From Phialocephala subalpina (lineage: Eukaryota; Ascomycota; Leotiomycetes; Helotiales; Mollisiaceae), in contig FJOG01000042.1 of the NCBI GenBank assembly GCA_900073065.1, positions 186,001 through 250,000 of the forward strand: 64,000 nucleotides of DNA, written 5' to 3'. This document shows positions 1 to 10,911 of this stretch, piece by piece; the stretch's first letter is position 1; each line of letters starts with the position of its first letter. The notes under the pieces are model-generated. The model saw only the letters and a list, made by a program, of their open reading frames with translations, did no database searches and was not told the origin of the DNA. Both the position numbers and the translations under genes were made by a program.

Positions 1-3000
1 CTCGAGAACGGTCTATATTCAGACCGCGATAAGAAATACGCACTAAAAAGAAGTACCAGAACTCCCAGCACCAAGAATCTGCTCAAACGAAGCCATCGCG
101 ACGATGACACCGCCATGCTCTCGAGGCTGCGATGTACCTAAAGATTATGAATCCCACCATTACAAGAAAAGGAGATAGGCAACCGCCAATGCAGTTTCGG
201 GCTGAGCGCCTTGAATGGCTGATTGCTGATTACGTATCTACCTTAGAGTTTGGTCCGTGGACCCTTATCTGTTGGTTGGATAGGGCATAGCGGTGCGAGG
301 ATTGTGTCTGTGCCGCTCTTGGGAATTGCTTCAGCCAGTCGTAGGGTTTTCTGAAAGTATCGAAGCTTGGCTTTGGGGCGCAGCTGAGAAGACAAGGCGC
401 AACAATAAACTTTTCGTCGCAAGGTTGGGTTTGTCGAGGCGATTCAAATGACTGCGCTTGATAATTATGAAGCTAAATTGGAAATATCTTACGTTATGGG
501 ATAGTCGTTGAAAGTTCGAGACAAAAGAAATCTCACGATGGTGACCCACCACCACTTTCTACTCATGGCTTGCAGGGGTCGCACGTACCTCCTGGATACG
601 AGGGGCGAGGCGGGATGAATATCTCGACGAATTGAAGCCTATCACCTCCAACATTTCAGCACGATTTAGGCATATCGTAAGTACGATGCAGCTACATCAG
701 ACCTGTGCCCAATGGTTTGGAAGTGCAAGTCGCTCGTAGGCGATAATGTTGAATGTTATATTACAAGAATGCGAAAGCTCGGCATAGCTTGGCCCTTGAA
801 GCAAAGTGTAACTACAATGACTTATTCACTCGAGCTATTTCCTCGATGCGCAGTCTGGCCTCTTGAATTAATCTCCAAGTTCAGAAGACTATCTGGATCC
901 CTTGGAGCCTAAGACAGAATAACAGACTTTCTATTGAGACGCCGCATCAAATAACTCCAGTCTATTAGAAGAGACCTCTAAAAATCCCGTTCTTGAAAGA
1001 GGCAAACATTTTGGGACTTTTTCGCTACGAAACGTTGTGGCTATGATACAGCAACTGTCTATGCACCCGGACAGACTTCTGAACAGACGCAAGTACTTCC
1101 AATGGCCATTCGTTTTCTTCCCTGTCGTTCCTATCAAAACCATCCGAGCACGTCCGCGGGTGATGTATAGGTGTCGAGCAACTTGGAATCATAGGAGGAG
1201 TTATGCTTCGAGGCAGCCGCCATTGGCAGGCGCTGACCAGTTCGCTTGCTATTCTTCGATCTGTGAGGTATCATCATACTGAAAAAGGTGACATTTGAGA
1301 CATTTCCTGGGCTGCGGATTCCTTTCGTCTCGACCAACATTGATGGAGGAAGTGATCGAGAGAACGAAGTCGACTTCAGTAGCGGCTGCTTGCAAAGCCT
1401 CAAAGGACTTTCCTCGCCCCTTTCCTCTCTCCAGCTTTCATTCCGCCTCGATGCTACAATTGCAAGTGATGGAAGAGGGCTGATGACATATCCATTTGTG
1501 CGCTGGAAGTCGAACTTGGTGGTTCAGTAGAGAACTGTTTGTCGAATGTCTTGTCATGTGCAAATCAGATGCGAACCATATCCCTCTTTTCTCAAGTTGT
1601 GCCCAGTTCGATAGTGCTTTGAGATCGAGTAAGGTTACAATCGATAGCACTGGAAACTGCAGTTCAATACAAGGATATTCCCAGGTATTGCACTACTTCC
1701 AACACCGCGAGAAGGGATATGGAATGGTATGCGGATTCATCTTCTGTTGTACCGTTTATAACTTCGCGAAGAGAATATTCAGCTGGGACCACATTCTCGA
1801 ATCCAGGTTCATCAGCTTGTTACAAGATCTGCTCTGTCCATTATCGGCGCTGAGAGCAAGGTCATTGTAGCTACCTATACCATCCGCAGGGCAAAGAAAT
1901 CTGTCAATGAGGTCGCCCTTCGTTCCAGACCTGTGTGGAATTAGGAAGCTTGATCGCAGAAGATTTGGTGAGATCGAACAGTTTCCGCAACAGGTTTAGG
2001 ACCATTGGAAGTGAGGCGAACCAGGTTTGAGAACGAACGACCAAAGTCGATGGTGCCATAGGTTCGTTGTCGTGACAAAGAAACTATTCTTTGTAAATGC
2101 AAACCGAACTCGATGAAAGTGCGTTTATTTGATTTATTTTTTGCTGCGCCGAGGGTGTAAGGTGAGTGTTGTAGATTTGTTGCAGATATGACCAAGCCAT
2201 CCAGGATTCAGTTGAAGGGTAGCTTCATCAAGGGTCGTCATGTTATATTATCAGTCGTCTTCCAGAACATTGATATATTTTTCGAGACATGATACTTCGT
2301 CGATTGAATTTCCAGTATGCTTTTAGTCGTGATCTGACCTCAAGCCTCAACTCCGTATCCCGAGGTTATGCAACTAGACGCCATATTCTTAATCCATTAC
2401 TGAAAAAGTTGGAATAATACGAACGTCTGCTTGTGGAGGATTTGTGGTTGATTAGTGCCTTGTCCCAGCAAGGGTAAAGTCAAAGACTCGATCTCCGGAG
2501 TTTAAACCCTACCAAGTCTATGGGCGATTTACTGTAATGAGAACAGGGTTTGGATTTGCAATCAACATAAATTGGGTAATGGTATAAGCGGTATAATTGA
2601 AAATGCAGTGTATTCCTCGGACTAGCCCATCCCATGCCAAGGGAATCGAGGCAATTTGAGTACATTAGTTGCATAAAACACCTCGCGGAAAGAATTACCT
2701 TTTTGAGCAAAATAAAGTAAATTTGCTCAAATGCGGAGACTAGATTGGATAGCGGTCTTGGCTGTCCGTGACATTACTGTACCCGTGCGTTGAGAACATT
2801 TGATCCCATTTGTAGATCTATTTCGAGTGGTATCCAGAAGCCCGGACATGGGAAATAGATTTTCTGACCGCATGGGATAGGACCGAGGTATTTTGAGCAC
2901 ATTGTTAATGGATCCTGGAAGGAGAATAGGGGCGAAAATGGAGTAATAACTCTTTCCTAAGGTGTGATTAAGGTTCGCTGGAACAAATTTTAATAAAGCA

Positions 3001-3741
3001 ATCCTACTCCATAATAAGAATTGAATGAAGATGAGCTTTATATCCCGCAGGGTGTAGAGCCTTCCGAAGTATTTGTGGCTAGAAATCATACTAATGTAAT
3101 ACATCGTCGAGGAAAATCAACTTCTATACAGCTGTGGCGCAGTGAGATGAAATGGCTGGGCGTTTGTAATTTTTTGTGTTTGGGCCTTTCAACCATACAG
3201 GAATTAAGCCCTGCGTGATACTGTAATAATGAGGCATATAGAGTACATTTTCGCTAAACCTCGGTAAAAGGGGAGCCGATGATAACGTGATACGGAGTAA
3301 TCGTGTTCTACAGACCTTTGAACGAATCCGCTTGAGATCAGGCACAGACCCTACATCCGTGAGTATCACCGAATAACTTTCCCCAAGCAGTGGTCCTCAT
3401 CGTGGCCTAATGCAAACGACCCCGCAACGTCAAGTTCGGACGTCAACGGTAGTGCGTGTTGCAGGACACTCCCGCAGACCTCCCAGTGGCCCCCAGCCAG
3501 GCAGAATATTCTGCGTAAGAACGAGTGGTAGTTTACAGGAACAAGAGAGGGAAGACAATTGGTTATCACGTCTTTTGCTTACATAGTAACATTTGTCGAA
3601 TTGAATTTGACTGAGGGTTCGCTTAACTCGACAACCCCTTTCTGATAAGCAGGCAGTGACCACTACCTCAATCTGAACTCGAAAATCGCATCGCACAAAG
3701 ACACTCGAGTACATGAGCAACAGAACTGCAGTATTTTTGAT
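1..3741. other. Gene-poor left end, no recognisable gene
   Basis: No open frame longer than about 125 codons lies clear of the downstream gene, and none of the short frames on either strand resembles a family I know. Stops occur regularly in all frames and I could not join short frames by convincing splice sites. A decayed gene or a non-coding transcript cannot be excluded. Confidence 0.5.
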
Positions 3742-4815
3742 ATGCAGTTTAAAGTGTGTATCGTTGGTGCTGGACCAGCTGGATTTGCACTCGCTGCTGA
3801 CCTCGAAAGTCGAGGTACTAGCGTGTTGGTATATTCGCATCCGACACACATACACCATGCCAGCTATGTCATCGATAAAGGATGTTTGAGAGCCAGCGGT
3901 ACGATGGAGAGCTCCACGAATATCCGCATTACGTTCGACATGAGAGACGTTATTGCGTTCTCGAAGTTCATCATCCTTACGGTCCCATCTACTGGACAGG
4001 AGACAGTGTTGTGCGAGTTGAAGGAATTCGCCTTGCACCAACACACGATCATCACAATTCCTGGCAACTTGTTTTCGCTCATTGCCGACGCCGAGATGGA
4101 GATCGGATGTATCCTTGAAACCAATCTATCACCATACTCATGCAGGATGAACCAAGGGGAGTTGGTGGTCCTGGGCAAAAAGAGCTTTTTCTTCATCGCG
4201 GCCTTACAGAATGACCTAAGTCCTGCATTCAAAGACAAGATACGAAGGATCTTTCCCATAGAACTCAAGTGGAGCAGCAATGTCATTGAAGTCTGTTTGT
4301 CGAACATCAACGGGGTGTTTCATCCACTGATGATGATCATGAACGCTGGGCGTATTGAAAGCACTTCTGGAGATTTCCTCCTGTATCGCGACGGCCTTAC
4401 CCGCTCTGTCGCCAACGCTATGCTTGCAGTCGACAGAGTACGATTGGAAATTGGTGAAGCGTTCGGGTTCCAGCTAGATAGTGTGATTGAGACTTCGAAT
4501 AAGTGCTATGGGGCAGACTTCACGGATTTGGTGGACTTGGCTCAAAACTCTGAACCACACAACAAGTTGAGGGCTCCATCTGATATTGAGAATCGAAATA
4601 TTTCGGAGGATGTTCCTGATCTATTGGTCTGCTGGCATGGCTTGGCTGAAAAGCTTGGGATAGATGCGTCCCCTCTCAAAGCGGTCATCATTCTTGTTGA
4701 AATGGCAACTGGTATAGGCTACATGGAAAGTGGGAGGAATTTGCGAAAACTTCATTTGGAGGACCTGACACGAAGTGAGCTTCTTGCAAGATTTAGTGTT
4801 CCTCATGCTAGATGA
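3742..4815 (+). CDS. NAD(P)-dependent octopine/nopaline dehydrogenase-family protein
   Basis: Single-exon gene of 357 aa, the normal length for the family. The N-terminus starts directly with a Rossmann dinucleotide-binding motif (VCIVGAGPAGFALA, residues about 5-18). The C-terminal half (about 180-330) has the all-helical character of the octopine/nopaline dehydrogenase domain, including the NGVFHP stretch near residue 195 where family members carry their catalytic asparagine/histidine region. Known members reduce an imine formed from an amino acid and a 2-oxo acid; fungal members are mostly uncharacterised and the substrate here is unknown. It converges on the MFS transporter, with 94 bp between the stop codons, which suggests a shared metabolic group. 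Expected location is the cytosol because no signal peptide is seen. Confidence 0.82.
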   Translation: MQFKVCIVGAGPAGFALAADLESRGTSVLVYSHPTHIHHASYVIDKGCLRASGTMESSTNIRITFDMRDVIAFSKFIILTVPSTGQETVLCELKEFALHQHTIITIPGNLFSLIADAEMEIGCILETNLSPYSCRMNQGELVVLGKKSFFFIAALQNDLSPAFKDKIRRIFPIELKWSSNVIEVCLSNINGVFHPLMMIMNAGRIESTSGDFLLYRDGLTRSVANAMLAVDRVRLEIGEAFGFQLDSVIETSNKCYGADFTDLVDLAQNSEPHNKLRAPSDIENRNISEDVPDLLVCWHGLAEKLGIDASPLKAVIILVEMATGIGYMESGRNLRKLHLEDLTRSELLARFSVPHAR

Positions 4816-4909
4816 AAAATGATACTCCGTTGGATTTTGAAAAATGGTATTGCCACTTGCCTCTAACTACATATGCTACTTGAAGAGGTATACCAAAGAA
4901 CACAAATTC

Positions 4910-6665
4910 TCACAATCTGACCCTACTACTCAGGTTTCGAATTTTAGCACCATACAAGCCGAATATCCAAGGCATGGGAGCAAATGCAAGCGCAATGAAA
5001 GCAAGTACGCTGTTTCCCCAGCCCCATCCAAGGGTGTCATACAGGTTTAAACCAGCAAGCGGAATGAGCGCTCCAGCAGTACCTCGTAGCACCGCATTGG
5101 CACCAACCACACTGGCAGCATATTCTTCAAATGCATCTATCAGGTAAGTTTGTATGCCTATGAAGATTAAAATCGAGCCGAATCCCGTGATAGCCGTTCC
5201 GATCTGGGGGACAATCCAATGGACATGTTCTTCAACGCTCCATCCGTAGATAAATAGGCCGACTGGAAATGTAAGAGATCCAGGTATTGTGATGAGAAGA
5301 GGTAGGCGATCTTCGGGTGTGAGTATCTTTCCAGCAGCTGCACACGTTTTAAGTGTTCTATCGCTGAAGTTCCCAACATATAAAAGTCCTGACAAGGTAC
5401 CGATGCCACCAGCAAGAAAGACCAGCCCAGTAGCAGAAGTCGAGAATCCGTAAACTTCCCTGAAAACAAAGGAGTATGTGGCGAAGAGAAGATAGAGAAT
5501 GCCATAGAGGACGGCAACGTAAATACACATGACGGTTACAATCGGGTAGCAAATCAGTGGCTTCAGAGGTCGGATGATGCTATGTTTAAAGAGCCTTGCC
5601 GGAGTTAAGTCGGAGGCAAGCTTGGATCTGTAGTTGGGGTATCCTGTTTGTTTCCTGAGCCTGGCTGCTTTTCTCTCCAGCAAGACAACGGGGTAGGTTT
5701 CTCTCAAAACAACGAATGAGAAGATAGTCACAACACCAACCTAGTCATGATTAGTGTGTGGTGTTCTATTTTAAAGTTTTTATCGTGAAACTCACTGCAA
5801 TTGAAATAACCCAGAACATCCATCTCCAGCCAGCAACCTGAGCCACATAACCACCGATAATAGGGCCAACCATTGGACCAAGAATGGTTCCCACGGACCA
5901 GATTGACACAGCCTTGCCTCTCTTCTCTCGTGGCATGATATCCGCGATAGTTCCTGAACCTATAGTGATCGTGGCTACACCTGCGAATCCTGATAAAAAG
6001 CGAGCAGCTAGGAGCATGGATTCGTTCTGTGACATCGCACACATGATAGTGAACCCCAGAAATAGAACATTTGTTACATTGTAAATGATGACACGACCAT
6101 AGAGCTCACTTAGTGGTGCAAGAAATAATGGTCCGGAAGCAAAACCTAGCACGAAGATCGATACGGCGAAGGTTGCAAATGTCGTTGATTTCGTGTTGAA
6201 TTCCTCCATAACAAGCTCAACGCCTGGTCCAAGCATCGAGGATACAAGAGGCCTTATAATATTCAGCTACTTGAGTAGATCAGTTGGCATGGATATCACT
6301 CACACAAGGAAACTGATGACAGAAATAGTACCGATATTGACCCATTTTTTGGTTGATGACCAATTCATAGGATTCTCTGGATCTCGATCTTCTGGTTCAT
6401 CCCACCATACAATGATCTCCGAGCCAGGCTCAACTGGTGGAGCGCTGCCATTGTTCTCTTGCTTCGAACTTATTGATACTGAAGGACCATTGGTGTCAAA
6501 ATGTTCGTCTCTCTCCTTCAAAAACTCTGTGTTCTTCTTCTCCATCTCGTCAAGGTCTGTGTTAGAACCTCCTACATCCAACTGTTCTTCGTCTGTATCT
6601 TTCAGCTCGAAAATGATGGTCGCCGACTGCCAAGGAGAATGTACTGAGCCTGATGGCGGCGGCAT
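4910..6665 (-). CDS. MFS transporter, DHA1 multidrug/polyamine type
   Basis: Three exons: 6306-6665, 5796-6266 and 4910-5740, with 39- and 55-nt introns, giving 553 aa. The first intron must use the GTGTGA donor, because the overlapping GTGAGT donor gives an immediate stop. The N-terminal 100 residues are hydrophilic and acidic and end in the D-P-x-N-P-x-N-W motif typical of the Tpo1/Flu1-like DHA1 group. About twelve membrane segments follow, with the first-loop motif at LAPLSELYGR and the second-half loop GNFSDR. Family members export drugs, toxins or polyamines by proton antiport at the plasma membrane. Its position next to a methyltransferase, a P450 and an opine-dehydrogenase-like enzyme suggests export of, or resistance to, their product (inference). 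Confidence 0.9.
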
Positions 6666-7470
6666 GGTGAAAAATGCACACCCTTGACTCTGATACTGAT
6701 GATGTGGCTGAAGTCAAAGACGAAGAGTATTGGGCAACAAAGGAGTCTTTTTGCGTCGGTCAAAAGAGAAACGGGCCTCGAGGTGTCAAAGAATTTAGTC
6801 TGTTTTAGTCGGTATTAAAGAACACGGGACGATCGTCTGCTCGGACTTTGAACGAATCTCTAGAAAAATGTTTTTGTTACGTCACGATATGCGGAAGGGC
6901 CGTGGGGCATTATGCCGGGATTGTATAGCTCCAGGAACTTTGCAGAACGCGGTACAATAATTTTCTCACTATAGTCTAAATTTCGGTAGTCTATTCGGAT
7001 TCGGCCTTCCGAAGCACTGGCAATGACAAGGGTGAGATGACTTCAGCAGCGGCTGACTGCATAGGATAGTCAGGCCGTCAAACTTATCTCCATTATCACT
7101 TGCGAGCAAATGATGACAGAGCATTACAATGGTTGAATGTCGGTGTTGGAATAGGCTATTCTGGCTCTGCTCTTCAAAAAAGGAAGCCATGGCAAAGAAA
7201 TTCATAATGTTGGCGTATTTAGGTGATGCTTTCGTGCCTGCAGTTCGTCCTCCTACCATCGGGCGTGCAGACGTTTGCAGGGACCAGTACACGTACCTGT
7301 GTGCTTAGCGGGGCGAGTTCCACTTTTGGAGCAAGAGCTAATGCATGTGTGACAGATGTTGCCTGAGAAGAGAATATGCACACTTCGGACTGTGAGTTAG
7401 AAGATAATAGGATCTGGGAGTGTGGTTGATTTTTTCAATGTCTAATCTACCCGAGAAATAGGTGAAACAC
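6666..7470. other. Intergenic, promoter of the MFS gene and 3' flank of the methyltransferase
   Basis: About 800 bp with only short frames (longest about 107 codons on the minus strand) that resemble nothing known. It should hold the promoter of the minus-strand transporter (6670-6950) and the terminator region of the methyltransferase. I found no convincing TATA box or binding site. Confidence 0.5.
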
Positions 7471-8262
7471 TCAATACTTGACAGCTACGGTGACCAATAG
7501 CTCCATTTCCATTCGAATTCCTTCCTCTGTGGTAATCTTGGCCCATTCCTGCTTCATTTCCTCCCTGGCCTTTGGCCGTAAATCCAGAGGGATGCCGCCA
7601 TAAGTCGCCCCAGACGAACTCGTATCCAACCACTCGATCATAGCTTCTCCATCCTTCGCCGACTTAATTATTGTGTTTATGACAATTTTTCTCTCAGAGA
7701 AGCCAGCATCGTCAAGGAGACTATCGAGCTCACGCTTCTTGATGAAATTTGGGCCGCCCTTTTCAGGATAGTTCCGGTAAGGCTCTCTTGACAACACATC
7801 TGCCTTGATCTTTTCGTGTGCTGCGACATAGTCTCCAGATCCCCCTGAAATTCCTAGCCGGCCTCCTGACTTCAGTACACGGGCAAATTCTCTGATTGCT
7901 GCAGGCTGGTCCTCCACCCAGTGGAAAGTGGAATTCACGAAAACAACATCGATACTGGCAGAAGGGAAACGTGAAAGGTCTTCTGCTCTTCCCTCGAAAA
8001 AAGACAAATTCGGCGTGGTTTTTTCCAACTCAATGGCGAGGGCGATTCGCTCCTTACTCGGATCGATGCCAACGACAATTCCATCCTTCCCAGCGATTTC
8101 TGCTATATGGGCTGTGAGGTTGCCAGGTCCGCAGCCGACGTCTAGAACGTGGTTGCTAGGCACGATTCCAAGTCTTTTGAGAAGAAATAATCCCGCATCG
8201 AATTGGGTATTGTTAACGACTGTATAACCCTTTGCTAATTCCTCGGTATCGACGACGACCAT
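7471..8262 (-). CDS. Class I SAM-dependent methyltransferase
   Basis: Single exon, 263 aa. Motif I VLDVGCGPGNL (about residues 39-49) and the acidic post-I segment VVGIDPSKER form the SAM-binding Rossmann core. The FVNSTFHWVEDQ and LKSGGRLGI segments match motifs II-III of the Methyltransf_11/25 group. The second half is variable, as expected of the acceptor-binding part. It could be a small-molecule O-, N- or C-methyltransferase; the sequence does not tell which. It is divergent from the P450 gene, 655 bp apart, so co-regulation from one promoter region is likely. No targeting signal is seen. Confidence 0.88.
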   Translation of the reverse strand: MVVVDTEELAKGYTVVNNTQFDAGLFLLKRLGIVPSNHVLDVGCGPGNLTAHIAEIAGKDGIVVGIDPSKERIALAIELEKTTPNLSFFEGRAEDLSRFPSASIDVVFVNSTFHWVEDQPAAIREFARVLKSGGRLGISGGSGDYVAAHEKIKADVLSREPYRNYPEKGGPNFIKKRELDSLLDDAGFSERKIVINTIIKSAKDGEAMIEWLDTSSSGATYGGIPLDLRPKAREEMKQEWAKITTEEGIRMEMELLVTVAVKY

Positions 8263-8917
8263 GGCTGTGCTGTATTGGTATGTTGCGTGAAGTCGTTCAA
8301 AGTCTTCGATCCTAATCTCCGAGAGACGTTTATCAGTTATATAGGGGCCGGGTGCCGTGAATATGAAGCAACGATCACGTTACTGAATTCGAATAGTGGT
8401 ACCCCACATGACGTTCAAGCGCGACATCTGGGGAGTTCGACCCCTGTGCGGTTAGTTCCGCATTCTGCCGTACCGAAGACAAGGAATACGAGCTATTTTG
8501 AGCGCATTAAATATGCGCTCTTCCTAAAAAGCTTTCCGCCGTATCTTCGGTAGGCTGAATAAATGCGGATCTTAACTTTACAGTGGTGTTCGTAGTGTGT
8601 ACACGGACAAGCATGAATGTTAACCTCAATTGGGATAAACAAGGGCAAAGCTGCTCATTTTACCGACTAGGAATAAGCTTCGTAATACCTTGGAGCTCAC
8701 AGATAACAATTTACAGGCCCGAAAACCGAGGAAATATATATAACAGCCAACTTTCCTTCTAGCTCAAGGTTGCTTTGTAACTAGAACGTATCTCAACACA
8801 TTCCGAGCTAAGGGCTTAGAAGAGGAATCCATTGCGAAAGTCGATTAGAAGTTTACAGAGGCTCACTCGCTTGAGATACTCGCACATTTCGAACATTTGC
8901 TTCGCTTTGCAGCAGTG
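8263..8917. promoter_or_regulatory. Divergent promoter region between methyltransferase and P450
   Basis: The 655-bp spacer separates two head-to-head genes. On the minus strand a TATATAAC-type box lies at 8336-8345, about 75-80 bp upstream of the methyltransferase ATG. On the plus strand an AAATATATATAA box lies at 8732-8743, about 175 bp upstream of the P450 ATG. The pair of TATA boxes fits two inducible promoters facing away from each other. Function is inferred from position and sequence only. Confidence 0.6.
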
Positions 8918-10612
8918 ATGATTATCAACCAGTTCTCTGCGGTCTCAGTAGCCACAACGCTTGCATTCCTTGTGCGTCACCCATCCATATATTAGAACAT
9001 CTGCTTACCAACACTGGTTCGCCGTTGATTTTCTTATTCAGATAATTCAAAGACGATTCTTTCACTCGTTCCGTTCAGTTCCCGGCCCATGGATCAATAG
9101 CGTGTCAGAACTGCCTGCTACCATAGCATTGGCAAGCGGAAATCAACACATCTATTATAGGTGGTTGCATGAGAAATATGGCCCTGTGGTGAGAGTCTCT
9201 CCGGAAGAACTTAGCTTTGTTACTGTAGAGGCGCGCGAGGAAATCTATGGTCTTCGAGTGAGTGAAGACCAAGCTAAAGGGTTTCAGAGCTGACTAATCT
9301 CACAGAAAGGTGGTCTAACCATGGAGAAGAGTCCAATTTTCCTCGGAGCTGTCGGAAGTGTAGAAGGGCAGACTGGCGTAAGCTTAGCTCTAGGCACAGA
9401 GCACGCTCGTCAGCGTAGGGCATTGGGATATCTATTCACGAACACTGCGCTACTGCAGGAGGAAAGCCTGCTTCGGCTTCATGTCCATAATTTGGTTACA
9501 GTATTCAAGAAAATAGCAGCTGAGAACCAACCCGTGGATTTCTCAAGTTGGTGTAAGCCCTACTCCAATCAATATCTTCTACGGAAACTTGACTAATAAT
9601 GTGTATAGACACATACATTGCGTTCGATTTAATGGGTGATTTGTGCTTTGCAGAGCCCTTTGGTTGTTTGGACCGAGCAGCGGCTACTGAATGGTCTATG
9701 TCTGTTATCAACGTCTTCATAGCAGCTACATGGACTCAGGGCATACGACGATTGAGCGGCGTAGGCACATGGCTTGAGTACCTCATGATGAAGCTCCTTG
9801 TTCCTGCAAAAGCGGCTGATTGGAGGAAAACCCATCTTAACAATTCACGCGAGAAGACAATTCGCCGCCTTGAAAACGGTGATCGAGACCACCCTGACTT
9901 TATGTCTCAAATTCTCAAGAACAACGAATCGAAAGGATCACTTTCCCAGACAGAAATCATCCTTAACATGGCTTTGTTCATTAGCGCAGGGACTGATACA
10001 ACGGCAACAACTCTTACTGGCTGGACTTACTATGTATGTACACACCCAGATGTATACAGCCGCCTAGTTAGCGAAGTCAGAGAAGTTTTCGTGTCAGGCA
10101 ACGACATCAAGTGGGAGAACGTCAGGAAACTTCGGTATCTTGAAGCAACTATTCACGAGGCGCTACGTCTCTTCCCACCTTCAGCAGCAAGCCAGCAACG
10201 TATAGTTCCTCCAGGCGGGGCTACCATTGACGGCTACTATGTCCCGGCGGGGAAGACGGTCGCTGTCTCACCCTGGGCAGCAACACGTTCGCGCCTGAAT
10301 TTCCATGAGCCGGATATGTTTTTACCTGAGCGTTGGTTAGGAGAAGATGAGAGGTTTGCAAATGACCACCTGAATGCTTCTTTACCATTTGGTACAGGAC
10401 CTAGAGTGTGCGTCGGGCGAAACTTAGCTTATATGGAGTTGCGGCTTGTAACATCACATTTGTTATGGAATTTCGACTTTGAACTAGACAGAGGGCAATA
10501 TCAAGAGAAGAATCAAGCGTGGGGCTTAGATGGTAAGATGAAGACCATGAAGGTATTTCATTCTATGACTAAACCTGAGTTGTGGGGGCGGTTGAAAGTT
10601 GTTCAGCGGTAA
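8918..10612 (+). CDS. Cytochrome P450 monooxygenase
   Basis: Four exons: 8918-8971, 9042-9257, 9306-9552 and 9609-10612 (introns of 70, 48 and 56 nt), giving 506 aa. The N-terminus is a hydrophobic anchor for the ER membrane. The proline hinge SVPGPW follows at about residue 32. The I-helix oxygen-binding motif AGTDTT is near residue 299, the K-helix EALR near 355, and the haem-binding loop FGTGPRVCVGRN near 433-444, with the cysteine ligand present. All key residues are intact. The overall pattern resembles the fungal group that includes isotrichodermin C-15 hydroxylase-like enzymes, but I cannot assign a CYP family or substrate. It is divergent from the methyltransferase, which suggests oxidation and methylation in one pathway. 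Confidence 0.92.
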
Positions 10613-10911
10613 GGCTGTGCGCCAGATGGTTCAACTGTAGGGGAGTCAATTCGATGGCTTGTTAAACAACGAGAATCATTCCTAACCACTAAATTTCCAG
10701 ACAAGTAAAACAAATTACGTATCCACCTAGCCAGATTCTCCTGCCTCTGGAAACGAGGCCGGATCTATCCCGCTTGGGAATGCAGTGAATAAGAGTGACA
10801 TGTTTGAAGATATATAAATGGAAGGCTTGAAGAGCACCATTTACAACACCCTGAAAACTCGTGACGACCTTGTAATAAGTGGATAAATCCTCCCGCTAAT
10901 CGAACTTAATT

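Noticed and set aside
3430..4044. 204-codon minus-strand frame
   Set aside because: Overlaps the 5' half of the opine-dehydrogenase-like gene in antisense; the plus-strand protein is clearly real.
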